Positions 16,022-25,966 are shown, counted from the first letter of the stretch. The stretch: 64,000 nucleotides of DNA from Dyella sp. 2HG41-7 (GCF_021390675.1 NZ_JAJEJV010000004.1:2666001-2730000); one strand, 5' to 3'. Numbers and translations: made by a program. The notes: generated from the sequence alone by a model not told the origin.

Positions 16022-17106
16022 GGCAAGGCCACCGGGTACGAACCGAGCACACGTACCTGAGTAGCCATCGGCCCCATGTCCTTCAATGCGGCTTGCAACG
16101 CCGCATCGTCGATATGGCCGGAGACATCGATAAAGAATGCGTACTGCCATTTGCCGGTGTGCGCCGGCCGAGATTCAATGCGATTCATGCTGACATCGTG
16201 CTTGGCGAACGGGCTCAAGACGTCATAAAGCGCGCCCGGTTTATCGTTGACCGTAATAAGCAGCGAGGTGCGGTCGTTGCCCGAGGGCGGAAAGAGCGAG
16301 CGCCCGATCACCAGGAATCGCGTGGTGTTGTCGGCGCGATCTTCGATCGCCTGCGCGACGGTTTTCAAACCGTATACCTTCGCGGCGGTGGCGCCGGCGA
16401 TCGCTGCTGCATCGTCGGCGTGACGCGCCAGGCGCGCGCCCTCCGCGTTGCTATGCACGGCAATACACTCGGCCTCCGGCAAATTCACGCGCAACCACGT
16501 CTTGCACTGCTGCAACGACTGCGCATGACCGTAGACGCGCTTGATGCCCTGCAACGTATCCTTTTGCGAGAGCAGACACTGGTGTACGCGCAACTCCACT
16601 TCGCCGCAGATGCGCGCTTCGGACGTGAGAAACATGTCCAAGGTCATCTGGATCATGCCTTGCCCGGAGTTCTCCACCGGCACGATGCCGAAATCCGCGT
16701 GGCCGGCGGCGACTTCCTGGAAAACTTCCTCGATGCTCCCGAGAGGCAGCCCATAGGCCGCGTGACCGAAATGCTTGCGCACGGCCTGTTCGCTAAACGT
16801 GCCTTCGGGTCCGAGGTAGCCCACTTTGAGCGGATCTTCCTGCGCAAGGCAGGAGGACATGATTTCGCGGAACAACCGCACCATTTCGGCATCGGAAAGC
16901 GGGCCGTGATTGCGATCCACCACCATGCGCAGCACATGCGCTTCGCGTTCGGGTCGGTAATAGTCGATCGCGGAAAGCCCCTCACCTTTCACTTTGGCCA
17001 CTTGGCGGGCCCAGTTGGCGCGCTCGGAGATCAGCTCCTGGATCTGCCGATCGATGCTGTCGATGCGCTCCCGCGCTTGCGTCAGCGATAGCTTGGGGTC
17101 GTTCAT
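16018..17106 (-). CDS. pheA: Bifunctional chorismate mutase / prephenate dehydratase (P-protein)
   Basis: Converts chorismate to prephenate and then phenylpyruvate, the branch to phenylalanine. I start at the ATG at 17106 (362 residues), with an upstream TTG as the alternative. Domains in order are an AroQ chorismate mutase helix bundle (about residues 1-90, SIDRQIQELISERANWA), a prephenate dehydratase domain (about 95-275, with GPEGTFSE and TTRFLVIG) and a C-terminal ACT domain (about 285-360, with PGALYDVLSPF and the ESRP motif). The ACT domain is the usual site for phenylalanine feedback inhibition. Its TGA overlaps the aroA start. No leader peptide with Phe codons was noticed upstream. 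Confidence 0.96.
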   Translation of the reverse strand: MNDPKLSLTQARERIDSIDRQIQELISERANWARQVAKVKGEGLSAIDYYRPEREAHVLRMVVDRNHGPLSDAEMVRLFREIMSSCLAQEDPLKVGYLGPEGTFSEQAVRKHFGHAAYGLPLGSIEEVFQEVAAGHADFGIVPVENSGQGMIQMTLDMFLTSEARICGEVELRVHQCLLSQKDTLQGIKRVYGHAQSLQQCKTWLRVNLPEAECIAVHSNAEGARLARHADDAAAIAGATAAKVYGLKTVAQAIEDRADNTTRFLVIGRSLFPPSGNDRTSLLITVNDKPGALYDVLSPFAKHDVSMNRIESRPAHTGKWQYAFFIDVSGHIDDAALQAALKDMGPMATQVRVLGSYPVALP

Positions 17107-17192
17107 GCGATGGATGTCCAAACGTAAAGATGTCTATCTACGACACATAGTGCCTGAAATGCGCCGGGTTGTCCGGTCCGGGCGTCTGCGGG

Positions 17193-18278
17193 TTAACCGT
17201 GGCGACGCGCAAAATCGCGCATAAAGTCCACCAAGGCCTGCACGGCTTCCAACGGAACCGCGTTGTAAAGCGAAGCGCGCATGCCGCCCAAGGCCTTGTG
17301 CCCCTTGAGCGCCAGCAGCCCTGCCGCTTCCGATTCCTGCAAAAATGCGGCGTCGAGCGCGCTGTCGTGCAGGGTAAAAGGAATGTTCATGCGGGACCGT
17401 ACCGCGGGATCGATCGGGTTGCGGTAATAGCCGCCGGAGCCGTCGATGGTTCCGTAAAGCAACTCGGCTTTTTGCCGATTGCGCTCGCCCATGACGGCAA
17501 GCCCCCCGTTTTCCTTCAACCACTGAAAGGTCAGTCCGGCGAGATACCAGCCCCAGGTATTGGGTGTGTTGAGCATGGAGTCGTTGGCAGCGTGCTCGGC
17601 ATAGCGAAAAATCTTCGCCATCGGGCGCGTCGGACGCTCGAGCAAATCGCGGCGGATGATCATCAGCACCAGGCCGGACGGCCCGATATTTTTTTGCGCG
17701 CCGGCGTAGATCAACCCAAATCGGCTGACGTCGACGGGACCCGACAAAATATCGGAAGACATATCCGCGACCAAGGGCACCGATCCCACGTCCGGCACGT
17801 GCTGGAATTGCACGCCATGGATCGTTTCGTTAGTGGCGATATGCGCATACGACGCCGCAGGATCGAGCTGCCACGTATCGCGCGGCGCCATATGCAGATA
17901 GCCGTCGGCTTTGCTGGTAGCGGCGACATGCACGCGCACATATGGCGCCGCTTCATTCGCAGCCTTTTCGCTCCAATGGCCGGTAACGATGTAGTCGGCG
18001 CTGTCGCCTTCCCGTGCAAGGTTCATGGGAATCTGCGCGAAATGCTGCGTGGCCCCGCCCTGCTCGAACAGTACGGCGTAATGGGAAGGAATGCCCATCA
18101 GCTCGCGAAGGTCCGCCTCGACCTGCTGGGCCATGGCGATAAAGCGTTTGCCGCGGTGCGACTGTTCCATCACAGACGCGCCGCTGCCGTTCCAATCCAG
18201 CAGTTCGCGCTGCGCGCGCTCTAGCACTGGCAAGGGCAATGCCGCCGGCCCCGCGCTGAAATTCCAAAGCCTGCTCAC
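17193..18278 (-). CDS. serC: Phosphoserine aminotransferase
   Basis: Pyridoxal-phosphate enzyme that makes 3-phosphoserine for serine synthesis and also acts in pyridoxal-phosphate synthesis. The 361-residue protein opens with WNFSAGPAALP and includes the PLP-binding lysine in the GLIYAGAQKNIGPSG segment near residue 195. The ending (VDFMRDFARRHG) also fits the family. The gene lies 86 bp upstream of pheA on the same strand; serC placed near pheA and aroA is a common arrangement in proteobacteria. The neighbouring FHA gene is also on the minus strand but has no obvious link to serine synthesis. Confidence 0.97.
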   Translation of the reverse strand: MSRLWNFSAGPAALPLPVLERAQRELLDWNGSGASVMEQSHRGKRFIAMAQQVEADLRELMGIPSHYAVLFEQGGATQHFAQIPMNLAREGDSADYIVTGHWSEKAANEAAPYVRVHVAATSKADGYLHMAPRDTWQLDPAASYAHIATNETIHGVQFQHVPDVGSVPLVADMSSDILSGPVDVSRFGLIYAGAQKNIGPSGLVLMIIRRDLLERPTRPMAKIFRYAEHAANDSMLNTPNTWGWYLAGLTFQWLKENGGLAVMGERNRQKAELLYGTIDGSGGYYRNPIDPAVRSRMNIPFTLHDSALDAAFLQESEAAGLLALKGHKALGGMRASLYNAVPLEAVQALVDFMRDFARRHG

Positions 18279-18362
18279 GCGCCCGTTCCTGTCATGGGTG
18301 ATCGTCGCATTATGCCGCGACGCAGCAACGCGACGTCAATGGCGTGTGGCCATATGGCTTTG

Positions 18363-19133
18363 TCAGGTATGCAGCAGCAAAAGCAACGCGATGCCCAACG
18401 CGATCACGGCGGCGGTGGCGATCAACCACCAGACTTCGCCGCGCGGGCCAGCGACGTCTTCCGGCAAGGGATCGGCGTCCGCAGGGGGTGCGACGATCTC
18501 CGGCTCGGGCTCGAGCCCCGGGGCATCGATCAAAAAGCGATGCATGCCCAGGCCGATATGATCCCCCGGCAGCAGCACCGTTTCTCGTACGGCGGTACCG
18601 TTCACCCGCACCGGGTAGCGGGACTCGACCGCCTGGGTGGTTTCCAAGCGCAACTGGCCATCGCGCCAGAAAATGGCAACGCTGGCGTTTTCGTCTTGCG
18701 GCAGATCCAACGGCACCCGTCCCTGCGCCCCGAGCTCCAAACTTTCGACCAGCGCGATCACCTGCCCGGACAGCGGCCCCGCCACGGCGCGCAATGCCAC
18801 TGTGCAGCGGTCCTGCTCGGGCATGTCGGGCGACGCGCGCCCTGTGGGAACGTCATCCGAGCAGAACAACATCCGACAATCGCCAACGCTCAAGGTATCG
18901 CCCGCACGCAGAATCGCGCGTTCGCGCACCGGCCGCGCGTTGACGTAAATGCGCGTGGCCTCCGGCAGCACATCAAGCACCCAACCACGACGGTCGAGAC
19001 TGATCAGCAAGTGTTTGGGTGCAGCCTGGTTCGCCGCAAGAATAAGGTCGTTATCGGGGTCGCTCCCGATGCGCAAATGCGCCTGGTTCCAGCGGAAAAC
19101 CGCCCGGTTTGAGTGAGGGAACTCGATGCGCAT
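18363..19133 (-). CDS. FHA-domain protein with C-terminal membrane anchor
   Basis: FHA domains bind phosphothreonine peptides. I start at the ATG at 19133 (256 residues); an upstream ATG would add 19 residues that do not resemble a domain. The first 95 residues read as an FHA fold (HLRIGSDPDNDLIL, then VYVNARPV-like NARPVRERAILRAGDTL). A second FHA-like segment spans about residues 120-205 (PVRVNGTAVRETVLLPGDHIGLG). A Pro/Glu/Asp-rich linker leads to one hydrophobic helix at the C-terminus (WWLIATAAVIALGIALLLLL), so the FHA part should face the cytoplasm. No Ser/Thr kinase or type VI secretion gene lies nearby, so its partner is unknown. Confidence 0.7.
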   Translation of the reverse strand: MRIEFPHSNRAVFRWNQAHLRIGSDPDNDLILAANQAAPKHLLISLDRRGWVLDVLPEATRIYVNARPVRERAILRAGDTLSVGDCRMLFCSDDVPTGRASPDMPEQDRCTVALRAVAGPLSGQVIALVESLELGAQGRVPLDLPQDENASVAIFWRDGQLRLETTQAVESRYPVRVNGTAVRETVLLPGDHIGLGMHRFLIDAPGLEPEPEIVAPPADADPLPEDVAGPRGEVWWLIATAAVIALGIALLLLLHT

Positions 19134-19230
19134 GAAATGACCAACGACGTGACGGCGCGACTCTACCAGAACTGCAAAAAATATCGTCAAAGTACCTTTA
19201 TCATGTACGGTTTAGCCGTTGAGTTTCATC

Positions 19231-19509
19231 ATGCCCAGCATCGATATCCGCCGTCCGCATCGCCTGTCTCCCACCGAAGCTCATGCTGTCATCGACAGCG
19301 TCGCTGCGCGCATGCGGGAAAAATTCGACGTCAAGACGCAATGGCAGAACGAGACGCTGACCTTCGAGCGCTCCGGCATTCAAGGAAAAATCGCCGTCGG
19401 CGCCGATGAAATCCACGTGACCGCCCAGCTCGGCATGCTGTTTTCGCCGCTCAAAGGCATGATCGAACAGGAAATCCGGCGCAAATTGGACGAGCATTTC
19501 GCCGGGTAG
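19231..19509 (+). CDS. Polyhydroxyalkanoic acid system family protein
   Basis: A 92-residue protein matching the small PHA-granule-associated family often annotated as polyhydroxyalkanoic acid system protein. Typical features are the opening IDIRRPHRLSPTEA, the central WQNETLTFERSGIQGKI and the amphipathic C-terminal helix IEQEIRRKLDEHF. The ATG at 19231 is preferred over an upstream TTG. No PHA synthase or depolymerase gene is in the window, and many Xanthomonadales carry this gene without a full PHA pathway. The function is therefore uncertain despite the family name. It is divergent from the FHA gene and lies about 90 bp upstream of infA. Confidence 0.8.
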   Translation: MPSIDIRRPHRLSPTEAHAVIDSVAARMREKFDVKTQWQNETLTFERSGIQGKIAVGADEIHVTAQLGMLFSPLKGMIEQEIRRKLDEHFAG

Positions 19510-19522
19510 ACGCCCCGCTTCT

Positions 19523-19550
19523 TTGACCCGACACGGAAACGTGGCATAAT
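19523..19550 (+). promoter_or_regulatory. Strong sigma-70-like promoter of infA
   Basis: TTGACC, a 16-nt spacer, then CATAAT: five of six matches in each box. It begins 14 bp after the end of the upstream gene and would give infA a leader of about 40 nt. A separate strong promoter fits a highly expressed translation factor. Confidence 0.75.
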
Positions 19551-19597
19551 TAAAGGCTTACGCGGCCATGGTGGCCTGCGCGCATCTCCCGGAACGC

Positions 19598-19816
19598 ATG
19601 GCCAAAGACGACGTCATTGAAATGGATGGCACGGTTGTAGAAACCCTGCCCAATACCATGTTTCGAGTAAGGCTGGAAAACGGCCATACCGTGATTGCTC
19701 ACATCTCGGGCCGTATGCGCAAGCACTACATCCGCATTCTGACCGGCGACAAGGTAAAGGTGGAAATGACGCCTTACGACCTCACCAAGGGTCGCATCAC
19801 CTATCGCATGAAGTAA
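19598..19816 (+). CDS. infA: Translation initiation factor IF-1
   Basis: Binds the 30S A site during initiation. The 72-residue product starting [11 protein letters not shown] has the standard length and single OB fold ([51 protein letters not shown]). The reading frame extends 10 codons upstream, but the ATG at 19598 matches the family start. A sigma-70-like promoter sits 48 bp upstream and a strong terminator follows. It converges with clpA, the same neighbourhood as in E. coli. Confidence 0.98.
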   Translation: MAKDDVIEMDGTVVETLPNTMFRVRLENGHTVIAHISGRMRKHYIRILTGDKVKVEMTPYDLTKGRITYRMK

Positions 19817-19847
19817 GCATCGGTTTTGGCGCCCGGCGCCACCCGAT

Positions 19848-19879
19848 AAAAAAGCCGCGCAGATGCGCGGCTTTTTTTT
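19848..19879. terminator. Bidirectional Rho-independent terminator between infA and clpA
   Basis: AAAAAAGCCGCGC-AGAT-GCGCGGCTTTTTTTT: a perfect GC-rich stem with A and T runs on either side. It can therefore end transcription of infA on the plus strand and of clpA on the minus strand. Confidence 0.95.
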
Positions 19880-19896
19880 GTTGCAACAACGCGCGA

Positions 19897-22167
19897 TCAG
19901 GTGATGGTCGCAGGCACCGGTTCGGCGGTTTCGGTGTTCACCTGCAACTCGCCGTCGCGCACGCTCAGCATCACCTTGCCGCCCTCGGCAAGCTTGCCGA
20001 ACAGCAACTCGTCGGCGAGGACGCGCTTGATCTTCTCCTGGATCACGCGAGCCATCGGACGTGCGCCCATCTGCGGATCGAACCCGTGCTCGGCCAGCCA
20101 ACGACGCGCATCCGCATCGACGTCCAGCGCCACATGCTTCTCGCCAAGCTGCGACTCGAGCTCGATCAGGAACTTATCGACCACGCGCAGGATGTGCTCG
20201 AAGTCCAGCGGATTGAACTGGATGATGGCATCCAGACGATTGCGAAACTCGGGCGTGAAGGTACGGCGGATCACTTCCTTCGAATCCATCGAGTGGTTCT
20301 GCTTCACGAAACCGATGCTACGACGCGACGCTTGCTGCGCACCGGCATTGGTGGTCATCACCACGATCACGTTCTTGAAATTCGCTTCGCGACCGTTGGT
20401 ATCCGTCAGCACGCCGCGATCCATGACCTGCAACAGGATGTTGAACACGTCCGGATGCGCTTTTTCGATCTCATCCAGCAACAGCACCGCATGCGGATGC
20501 TTGGTGACGGCTTCCGTAAGCAGGCCTCCCTGGTCGAAACCGACATAACCCGGAGGTGCACCCACCAGACGCGAGACCGAATGCGCTTCCATGTACTCGG
20601 ACATGTCGAAGCGGATCATCTCGATGCCGAGCTGCATCGCCAATTGCTTGGTCACTTCCGTCTTGCCCACGCCAGTTGGGCCGGCAAGCAGGAAGCAGCC
20701 AATCGGCTTGGATGGATCGGCCAGGCCCGAGCGCGCCATCTTGATCGACGCGGCGAGCGCCTCGATGGCAGGATCCTGACCAAACACGACCATCTTGAGG
20801 TTGCGTTCCAGATTCTTCAGCACGTCGCGATCGGACGCCGACACCTGCTTGGCGGGAATGCGCGCCATCTTGGCGACGATGTATTCCACTTCCGGCACGT
20901 CCACCTTGCCGGTGCGTTGATCGACCGGCAGCAAACGCTGACGCGCACCCGCTTCGTCGATCACGTCGATGGCCTTGTCCGGCAGCAGACGATCCGGAAT
21001 GTGCTTCACCGAAAGATCGACGGCGGCCTTCAGCGCTTCCAACGTGTAGGACACGTTGTGATGCTCTTCGAAGCGCGACTTCAAACCTTTGAGAATTTCC
21101 AGACTGTCGGCGACGCTGGGTTCGACCACGTCGATCTTCTGGAAGCGACGCGCCAGCGCGCGGTCTTTTTCGAAGATTCCGCGGAATTCCTGGAACGTGG
21201 TGGAACCGATGCAGCGCAACTCGCCCGACGCAAGCATCGGCTTGATCAGGTTGCTGGCGTCCATCGTGCCGCCCGACGCCGAACCCGCACCGATGATGGT
21301 GTGGATTTCGTCGATAAACAAAATCGCGCCCTGCTGCTTCTTGAGCTGAGCGATGACGGCTTTCAGGCGCTTTTCGAAATCGCCGCGATACTTGGTGCCC
21401 GCCACCAGCGCGCCCAGATCGAGCGCCCAGATCGTGGCGCTTTCCAGCACCTCCGGCACTTCGCCGTCGACGATGCGCTTGGCCAGACCTTCGGCGAGCG
21501 CCGTTTTGCCCACGCCAGCCTCGCCGACGTAGAGCGGATTGTTCTTGCGGCGGCGGCACAGCACCTGGATGGTGCGTTCGATTTCGTCCTGGCGGCCGAT
21601 CAGCGGATCGATCTTGCCTTCCAGCGCGAGTTCGTTGAGGTTGGTGGCGTATTCGCTGAGCGGATTGCCCTTGCCCTCACCGCCTTCCTCGGCATCGCGC
21701 TCGCTGCCCGAAATGCTGTTGGGCGACTCGTCGCCGATCTTGGCGATGCCGTGCGAAATGTAGTTGACCACATCAAGGCGCGTAATTTCCTGCTGATGCA
21801 GGAAATACACGGCGTGTGAATCTTTCTCACCGAAAATTGCGACCAGCACGTTGGCGCCGGTGACTTCTTTTCGACCGGACGATTGCACGTGATACACCGC
21901 GCGCTGCAACACGCGCTGGAATCCCAGCGTCGGCTGCGTATCGCGCTCGTCCCCGTGCGGCAATACCGGCACGGTCTCGGCGATGATTTTTTCCAATTCG
22001 TGAGTGAGACGCGGCAGATCCGCGCCGCATGCGCGCAGAGCACCGAGCGCGGACTGATTTTCCGTAAGGGCGAGCAGGAGGTGCTCCACGGTCATAAACT
22101 CGTGTCGCTGCTCGCGGGCCTGCTTGTAGCACTGGCCGATGGTGACTTCGAGATCCTTGCTGAACAT
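19897..22167 (-). CDS. clpA: ATP-dependent Clp protease ATP-binding subunit ClpA
   Basis: AAA+ unfoldase that feeds substrates to ClpP. The ATG at 22167 follows GGAGAAGG and gives 756 residues, as in E. coli. The N-terminal double Clp-N repeat (about residues 1-140) binds ClpS. The first AAA+ domain has Walker [14 protein letters not shown] and Walker [10 protein letters not shown]. The second has [12 protein letters not shown] and [13 protein letters not shown]. The tripeptide IGF in the RRSIGFVKQ loop is the ClpP-docking element. ClpS is encoded 119 bp upstream in the same direction. clpP is not in the window. Confidence 0.98.
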   Translation of the reverse strand: MFSKDLEVTIGQCYKQAREQRHEFMTVEHLLLALTENQSALGALRACGADLPRLTHELEKIIAETVPVLPHGDERDTQPTLGFQRVLQRAVYHVQSSGRKEVTGANVLVAIFGEKDSHAVYFLHQQEITRLDVVNYISHGIAKIGDESPNSISGSERDAEEGGEGKGNPLSEYATNLNELALEGKIDPLIGRQDEIERTIQVLCRRRKNNPLYVGEAGVGKTALAEGLAKRIVDGEVPEVLESATIWALDLGALVAGTKYRGDFEKRLKAVIAQLKKQQGAILFIDEIHTIIGAGSASGGTMDASNLIKPMLASGELRCIGSTTFQEFRGIFEKDRALARRFQKIDVVEPSVADSLEILKGLKSRFEEHHNVSYTLEALKAAVDLSVKHIPDRLLPDKAIDVIDEAGARQRLLPVDQRTGKVDVPEVEYIVAKMARIPAKQVSASDRDVLKNLERNLKMVVFGQDPAIEALAASIKMARSGLADPSKPIGCFLLAGPTGVGKTEVTKQLAMQLGIEMIRFDMSEYMEAHSVSRLVGAPPGYVGFDQGGLLTEAVTKHPHAVLLLDEIEKAHPDVFNILLQVMDRGVLTDTNGREANFKNVIVVMTTNAGAQQASRRSIGFVKQNHSMDSKEVIRRTFTPEFRNRLDAIIQFNPLDFEHILRVVDKFLIELESQLGEKHVALDVDADARRWLAEHGFDPQMGARPMARVIQEKIKRVLADELLFGKLAEGGKVMLSVRDGELQVNTETAEPVPATIT

Positions 22168-22286
22168 CCGGACCTTCTCCACTGCAATGTTGGGGCGGCT
22201 TTATCGCGATTGATGCAAGATGGGGGCCAACAAGGTGTGAATCAATGTCTTCGCCGTCACGATAACGCCGAAACGCTGAATTGTCC

Positions 22287-22613
22287 TCACACCTTTTCCA
22301 TCGTGCATAAAAGAGGGTGCTGGTTGGCACGTGAATATTCGTTCACCTGCGTGACTTTGGTTTCTGCCACTTCTCGGGTGAACACCCCGCACACGCCCTT
22401 ACCGCGAGTGTGTACATGCAACATGATTTGTACGGCTTTCTCCTGGTCCATGCCAAAGAACGTACGCAATACCTCGACCACAAAGTCCATCGGCGTGAAA
22501 TCGTCGTTTAACAACAACACCTGAAACAGCGGCGGTCGCGCCACCTCAGGCTTGGATACTTCGACGGTAAGCCCATGTCCACCGCCTTGTTCTTGATCTG
22601 ATTCGTTCGCCAT
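22287..22613 (-). CDS. clpS: ATP-dependent Clp protease adaptor ClpS
   Basis: N-end rule adaptor that delivers substrates with bulky N-terminal residues to ClpAP. The 108-residue protein has a flexible N-terminal tail (about residues 1-28) followed by the conserved core, with [16 protein letters not shown] forming the N-degron pocket and [19 protein letters not shown] facing ClpA. The gene lies immediately upstream of clpA on the same strand, the standard arrangement. The 119-bp gap between them may hold a separate clpA promoter. Confidence 0.97.
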   Translation of the reverse strand: MANESDQEQGGGHGLTVEVSKPEVARPPLFQVLLLNDDFTPMDFVVEVLRTFFGMDQEKAVQIMLHVHTRGKGVCGVFTREVAETKVTQVNEYSRANQHPLLCTMEKV

Positions 22614-22780
22614 GCTTTACCGGTTAGTGCTTGTTTTGGCTTCAGTATACGCCCGGGCTCTGGGACGCCTGTGTGGATTCAATCAAAGCATCCCTAGTGT
22701 GCTACCGAGCGATGGCGCTTGATGTAATGGCACAATAACGCCATTTCCAGTGCCTCCCCGGGCGCATGGCCCCCTTTACG

Positions 22781-23272
22781 ATGACAGAACCCAAAAGCCC
22801 GAATAACGACGTTTGGCGCCCGCATGTGACCGTCGCCTGCGTCGTGGCCGACCGCGACCGCTACCTGATGGTGGAAGAGGAGGTCGGCGGTTGCGTGGCT
22901 TATAACCAACCTGCGGGTCATTTGGATGACTTCGAAAGCCTCCAGCACGCGGCCGTGCGCGAAACACGCGAAGAGACCGGCTGGACGGTGGCGCTGACAC
23001 ACCTGATCGGCGTCCATCAGTGGCGCAGCAAGGAGCATGGCGACGTTGTCGTCCGCTTCACGTTCGCCGCCAAGCCTTTAAGCCACGATCCTCATCAACC
23101 GCTCGATACCGGCGTCCGCCGCGCCTTGTGGATGACCCGCGAGGACATCGCCGGCTTAGGCGAACGCCTGCGCAGCCCGATGATTCTCATGAGCATCGAC
23201 GATTGGCTCGCAGGCCAGCGACTGCCGTTGTCCGTCATCGCCAATCTCATGCCCAGCGGAGGCATGCCGTGA
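22781..23272 (+). CDS. nudJ: Nudix hydrolase, NudJ-like
   Basis: A Nudix pyrophosphatase of 163 residues. The full Nudix box G-x5-E-x7-REUxEExGU is present: GHLDDFE, then seven residues, then RETREETGW. In E. coli nudJ lies directly upstream of mnmA, and here the stop overlaps the mnmA GTG start (GTGA), which supports the NudJ assignment (thiamine or other pyrophosphate housekeeping, by analogy). Two ATGs are possible, 22766 and 22781, neither with a strong ribosome binding site. I use the second because it starts just before the conserved domain. Confidence 0.85.
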   Translation: MTEPKSPNNDVWRPHVTVACVVADRDRYLMVEEEVGGCVAYNQPAGHLDDFESLQHAAVRETREETGWTVALTHLIGVHQWRSKEHGDVVVRFTFAAKPLSHDPHQPLDTGVRRALWMTREDIAGLGERLRSPMILMSIDDWLAGQRLPLSVIANLMPSGGMP

Positions 23273-24396
23273 AAGTGATGCTGGGCATCTCGGGCGGCGT
23301 CGACTCCTCGGTGGCCGCCTTGCTGCTGCAACAGGCCGGCCACGAGGTGGAAGGCTTGTTTATGCAGAACTGGGAAGAAGACGACCGCAACGGCCCTTGC
23401 ACTGCGGATGTGGACCGCAAAGACGCCGTCGCCGTCTGCGGCCGACTCGGCATCCCTTTTCACGCGCGCAATTTCGCCGCCGAATACTGGGATGGCGTCT
23501 TCGAGCATTTTCTTTCCGAATATCGCGCGGGCCGCACACCGAATCCCGATGTGCTTTGCAACCGCGAAATCAAGTTCAAAACCTTTCTCGACGAAGCACG
23601 CGCGCTGGGCGCGGAAAAGATCGCCACCGGGCATTACGCGCGCGTAGACAGCCTCAACGGTCGTTTTCGCCTGTTGCGCGCCGTCGACGCCAGCAAAGAT
23701 CAAACCTATTTCCTGCACGCTTTGGGGCAGCAACAACTCGCCTTTACGTTATTTCCGATCGGCGAAATCGAAAAGTCCAAAGTCCGCGACATGGCGCGCG
23801 ACGCGGCGCTGCCGACGCACGCGAAAAAAGATTCGACCGGCATCTGCTTTATCGGCGAGCGCGATTTCCGTCAATTTCTGACGCAGTACATCCCTGCCCG
23901 GCCCGGCGAAATGCGCAACCCGGACGGCCATCTGATCGGCGAGCATCAGGGCGTGATGTATTACACCCTGGGCCAACGCAACGGTCTCGGTATCGGCGGC
24001 CGTCAAAATACCGGCGGCGAGCCGTGGTACGTGGTCGGCAAGGATGTCGCGCGGAACGTGCTCTACGTGGCCCAAGGCGGCGAGAATGAGTGGCTGCAGT
24101 CCCTGCGGCTGATCGCCGAAACCCCAACCTGGGTGGCCGGCGAGCCGTCGGCCAGGGAATTTCGTTGCACCGCCAAAACCCGCTACCGACAGCACGATCA
24201 GGCGTGCGTGGTGTCCATACACGGCGATCAACTGGAAGTTCGGTTCGACGAGCCGCAACGCGCCGTGACGCCCGGCCAATCGGTGGTGTTCTACGCCGGC
24301 GACGAATGCCTGGGTGGCGCCGTGATCGCCGCAACCGATGCCGCGTACGGCGGCCTCCCCCATTCCACTGCAGAGAGTATGACGCAGCGTGCTTGA
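23269..24396 (+). CDS. mnmA: tRNA-specific 2-thiouridylase MnmA
   Basis: Thiolates U34 of tRNA-Lys, -Glu and -Gln using sulfur relayed through the Tus proteins. The GTG at 23269 overlaps the nudJ stop and begins [14 protein letters not shown], giving 375 residues. The PP-loop (residues 6-14) activates the base with ATP. The two catalytic cysteines are Cys97 ([12 protein letters not shown]) and Cys193 ([10 protein letters not shown]). The central GHYARV and C-terminal beta barrel are in place. A much longer open frame upstream lies inside nudJ and is not used. Confidence 0.97.
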   Translation: MKVMLGISGGVDSSVAALLLQQAGHEVEGLFMQNWEEDDRNGPCTADVDRKDAVAVCGRLGIPFHARNFAAEYWDGVFEHFLSEYRAGRTPNPDVLCNREIKFKTFLDEARALGAEKIATGHYARVDSLNGRFRLLRAVDASKDQTYFLHALGQQQLAFTLFPIGEIEKSKVRDMARDAALPTHAKKDSTGICFIGERDFRQFLTQYIPARPGEMRNPDGHLIGEHQGVMYYTLGQRNGLGIGGRQNTGGEPWYVVGKDVARNVLYVAQGGENEWLQSLRLIAETPTWVAGEPSAREFRCTAKTRYRQHDQACVVSIHGDQLEVRFDEPQRAVTPGQSVVFYAGDECLGGAVIAATDAAYGGLPHSTAESMTQRA

Positions 24397-24406
24397 AGCT
24401 TTCGCC

Positions 24407-25030
24407 ATGAACGAAGAGCGCGTACTGGCGCTCGCCGGGTTGTTTCAGGCCTCCGCCCTGGCGCATCAACTCGCCAACGAGGGACGCTGCGACGATCTCG
24501 CGCTCGACGCCAGCTTGGCCAGTGTGTTTCGCATCGACTCGCCGTCGGTTGTCGGCGTGTACGGCAGCGTGTCGGGCATTCGCATGGGTTTGCGTACGTT
24601 GATTACGCAACTGGACGAAAGCGGTCGCGATATGGCGATCACGCGCATGGTGGTGACGATCATGCGACTGGAGCGCAGCCTGGGGCATCGCAAGGACCTG
24701 CTCGATCAATTGCAGCAAGGCATCGTCTCCGCCAAACGGCAAGTGGAGCATTTCGGCCTCAATTCGCCGCAGGTTTCCAGCCGCCTCGCGGAACTCTACG
24801 CAAGCACGTTATCCACGTTGCGACCGCGCGTGATGGTCACAGGCAATCCACAATGGCTACAGCAGCCCGCCATGGTGGAACGCGTACGCGCCAGCTTGTT
24901 GGCGGCGGTGCGTTCGGCGGTGTTGTGGCGGCAGATCGGCGGTCGTCAGTGGCAATTGCTGGTGCATCGTCGGCAATGCAGCATGCTGGCGCGCGGGCTG
25001 CTTACCGGCACTACGTTGGATAATCGCTGA
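24407..25030 (+). CDS. hflD: High-frequency lysogenization protein HflD homolog
   Basis: A membrane-associated helical protein, known in E. coli for modulating lambda CII stability. The 207-residue product aligns by eye with HflD: LALAGLFQASALAHQLA near the N-terminus, the RMGLRTL segment, LERSLGHRK and the closing VRSAVLWRQIGGRQWQLL. I use the ATG at 24407; an upstream GTG at 24389 would overlap the mnmA stop and is the alternative. The nudJ-mnmA-hflD order matches E. coli, but purB, the next gene there, is absent here. Confidence 0.9.
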   Translation: MNEERVLALAGLFQASALAHQLANEGRCDDLALDASLASVFRIDSPSVVGVYGSVSGIRMGLRTLITQLDESGRDMAITRMVVTIMRLERSLGHRKDLLDQLQQGIVSAKRQVEHFGLNSPQVSSRLAELYASTLSTLRPRVMVTGNPQWLQQPAMVERVRASLLAAVRSAVLWRQIGGRQWQLLVHRRQCSMLARGLLTGTTLDNR

Positions 25031-25034
25031 GCGG

Positions 25035-25934
25035 CTACGCGTTATCGATCAGGCGCAGGCCCGGGCGCTGTTTGGCCAGTTTGCGCAGCAGATCGGCAAA
25101 CGCTTGCAGATCGCTGTGCCAAGGCGATGCTTCGCGCCAATAGAGCGCTATTTCACGCCCCGGCGTCGAACCTTTGATCTTCGCCAACGCGATGTCCGGC
25201 ATCGAAGCGAGCCGATCGTGCGCGAGCGCAGGTACGAGCGCATGCCCGCCGCGCAGCGTGACTAGGGCGGCGAGACTTTCGAGGCTCACGTCCTGCACAT
25301 AACCCTCGCCATCGGCGTGGCTCTCCGACATCAAAATTGCTTGGCTGGCGTCGAGTTGCTCCATGGAAACGGAGCGTTTGCCGGCTAACGGATGATCGGC
25401 GCGCAGCAACACTTCCCACGGCTCGAAGAACAGTGGCCGCATCGCAATGCCACTGACCGCCGCAACGGGCGGCGCCAACACCGCATCCAATTCGCCTTCG
25501 TTCAAGCGTCGAAGCAGTCCGCGCGGCTTGCCTTCCGACAAGCTCAAACGCGCGCCGGGAAAATGCTGCGGAAACGGCTCGATCAAATGCGGCAGCAAAT
25601 ACGGCCCCAAGGTCGCCAACACACCGAGTCGCAATTCGCCGCCGAACGCGGTTTCGCCTGCGCGTGCGGCTTGCTGCAAATGTTCGGCGGCCAGGAGCAC
25701 TGCATCGATCTGTTCCAACAGACGCTTGCCACCCGCGGTCGGCACGACGCGTCGACCGCCGCGCTCGAACAACGGAGCGCCAAGCGCCTGTTCCACTTTT
25801 TGCACTTGATGCGACAAACCCGATGGGCTGATGTGCATGGCCCGCGCTGCGCTGTTGAAACTTCCATGCCGGTGCACGGCCTGCACCAGAATCAGGTCGC
25901 GTAGCGAAACGGCGGATAGGTGAGAAGAGATCAT
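25035..25934 (-). CDS. LysR-family transcriptional regulator
   Basis: The 299-residue protein has an N-terminal winged helix-turn-helix (about residues 5-64, SFNSAARAMHISPSGLSHQVQKVEQALGA split across the motif) and a C-terminal periplasmic-binding-like effector domain. Overall it reads like the OxyR branch, for example GVLATLGPYLLPHLI and ALYWREASPW. From the ATG at 25934 onward it contains no cysteine, so it cannot use the OxyR disulfide switch and probably senses a small ligand. It lies downstream of acnB in the same direction, separated by a palindromic repeat region. It converges with hflD, with 4 bp between stops. The target genes are unknown. Confidence 0.9.
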   Translation of the reverse strand: MISSHLSAVSLRDLILVQAVHRHGSFNSAARAMHISPSGLSHQVQKVEQALGAPLFERGGRRVVPTAGGKRLLEQIDAVLLAAEHLQQAARAGETAFGGELRLGVLATLGPYLLPHLIEPFPQHFPGARLSLSEGKPRGLLRRLNEGELDAVLAPPVAAVSGIAMRPLFFEPWEVLLRADHPLAGKRSVSMEQLDASQAILMSESHADGEGYVQDVSLESLAALVTLRGGHALVPALAHDRLASMPDIALAKIKGSTPGREIALYWREASPWHSDLQAFADLLRKLAKQRPGLRLIDNA

Positions 25935-25966
25935 CGCGCAAGCATAAACGACTGCGCGGACCACCA

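Noticed and set aside
20086-21819. Long plus-strand open frame (577 codons) opposite clpA
   Set aside because: Same antisense effect: composition is His/Arg/Gln-rich and it lies wholly within ClpA, whose motifs are unambiguous.
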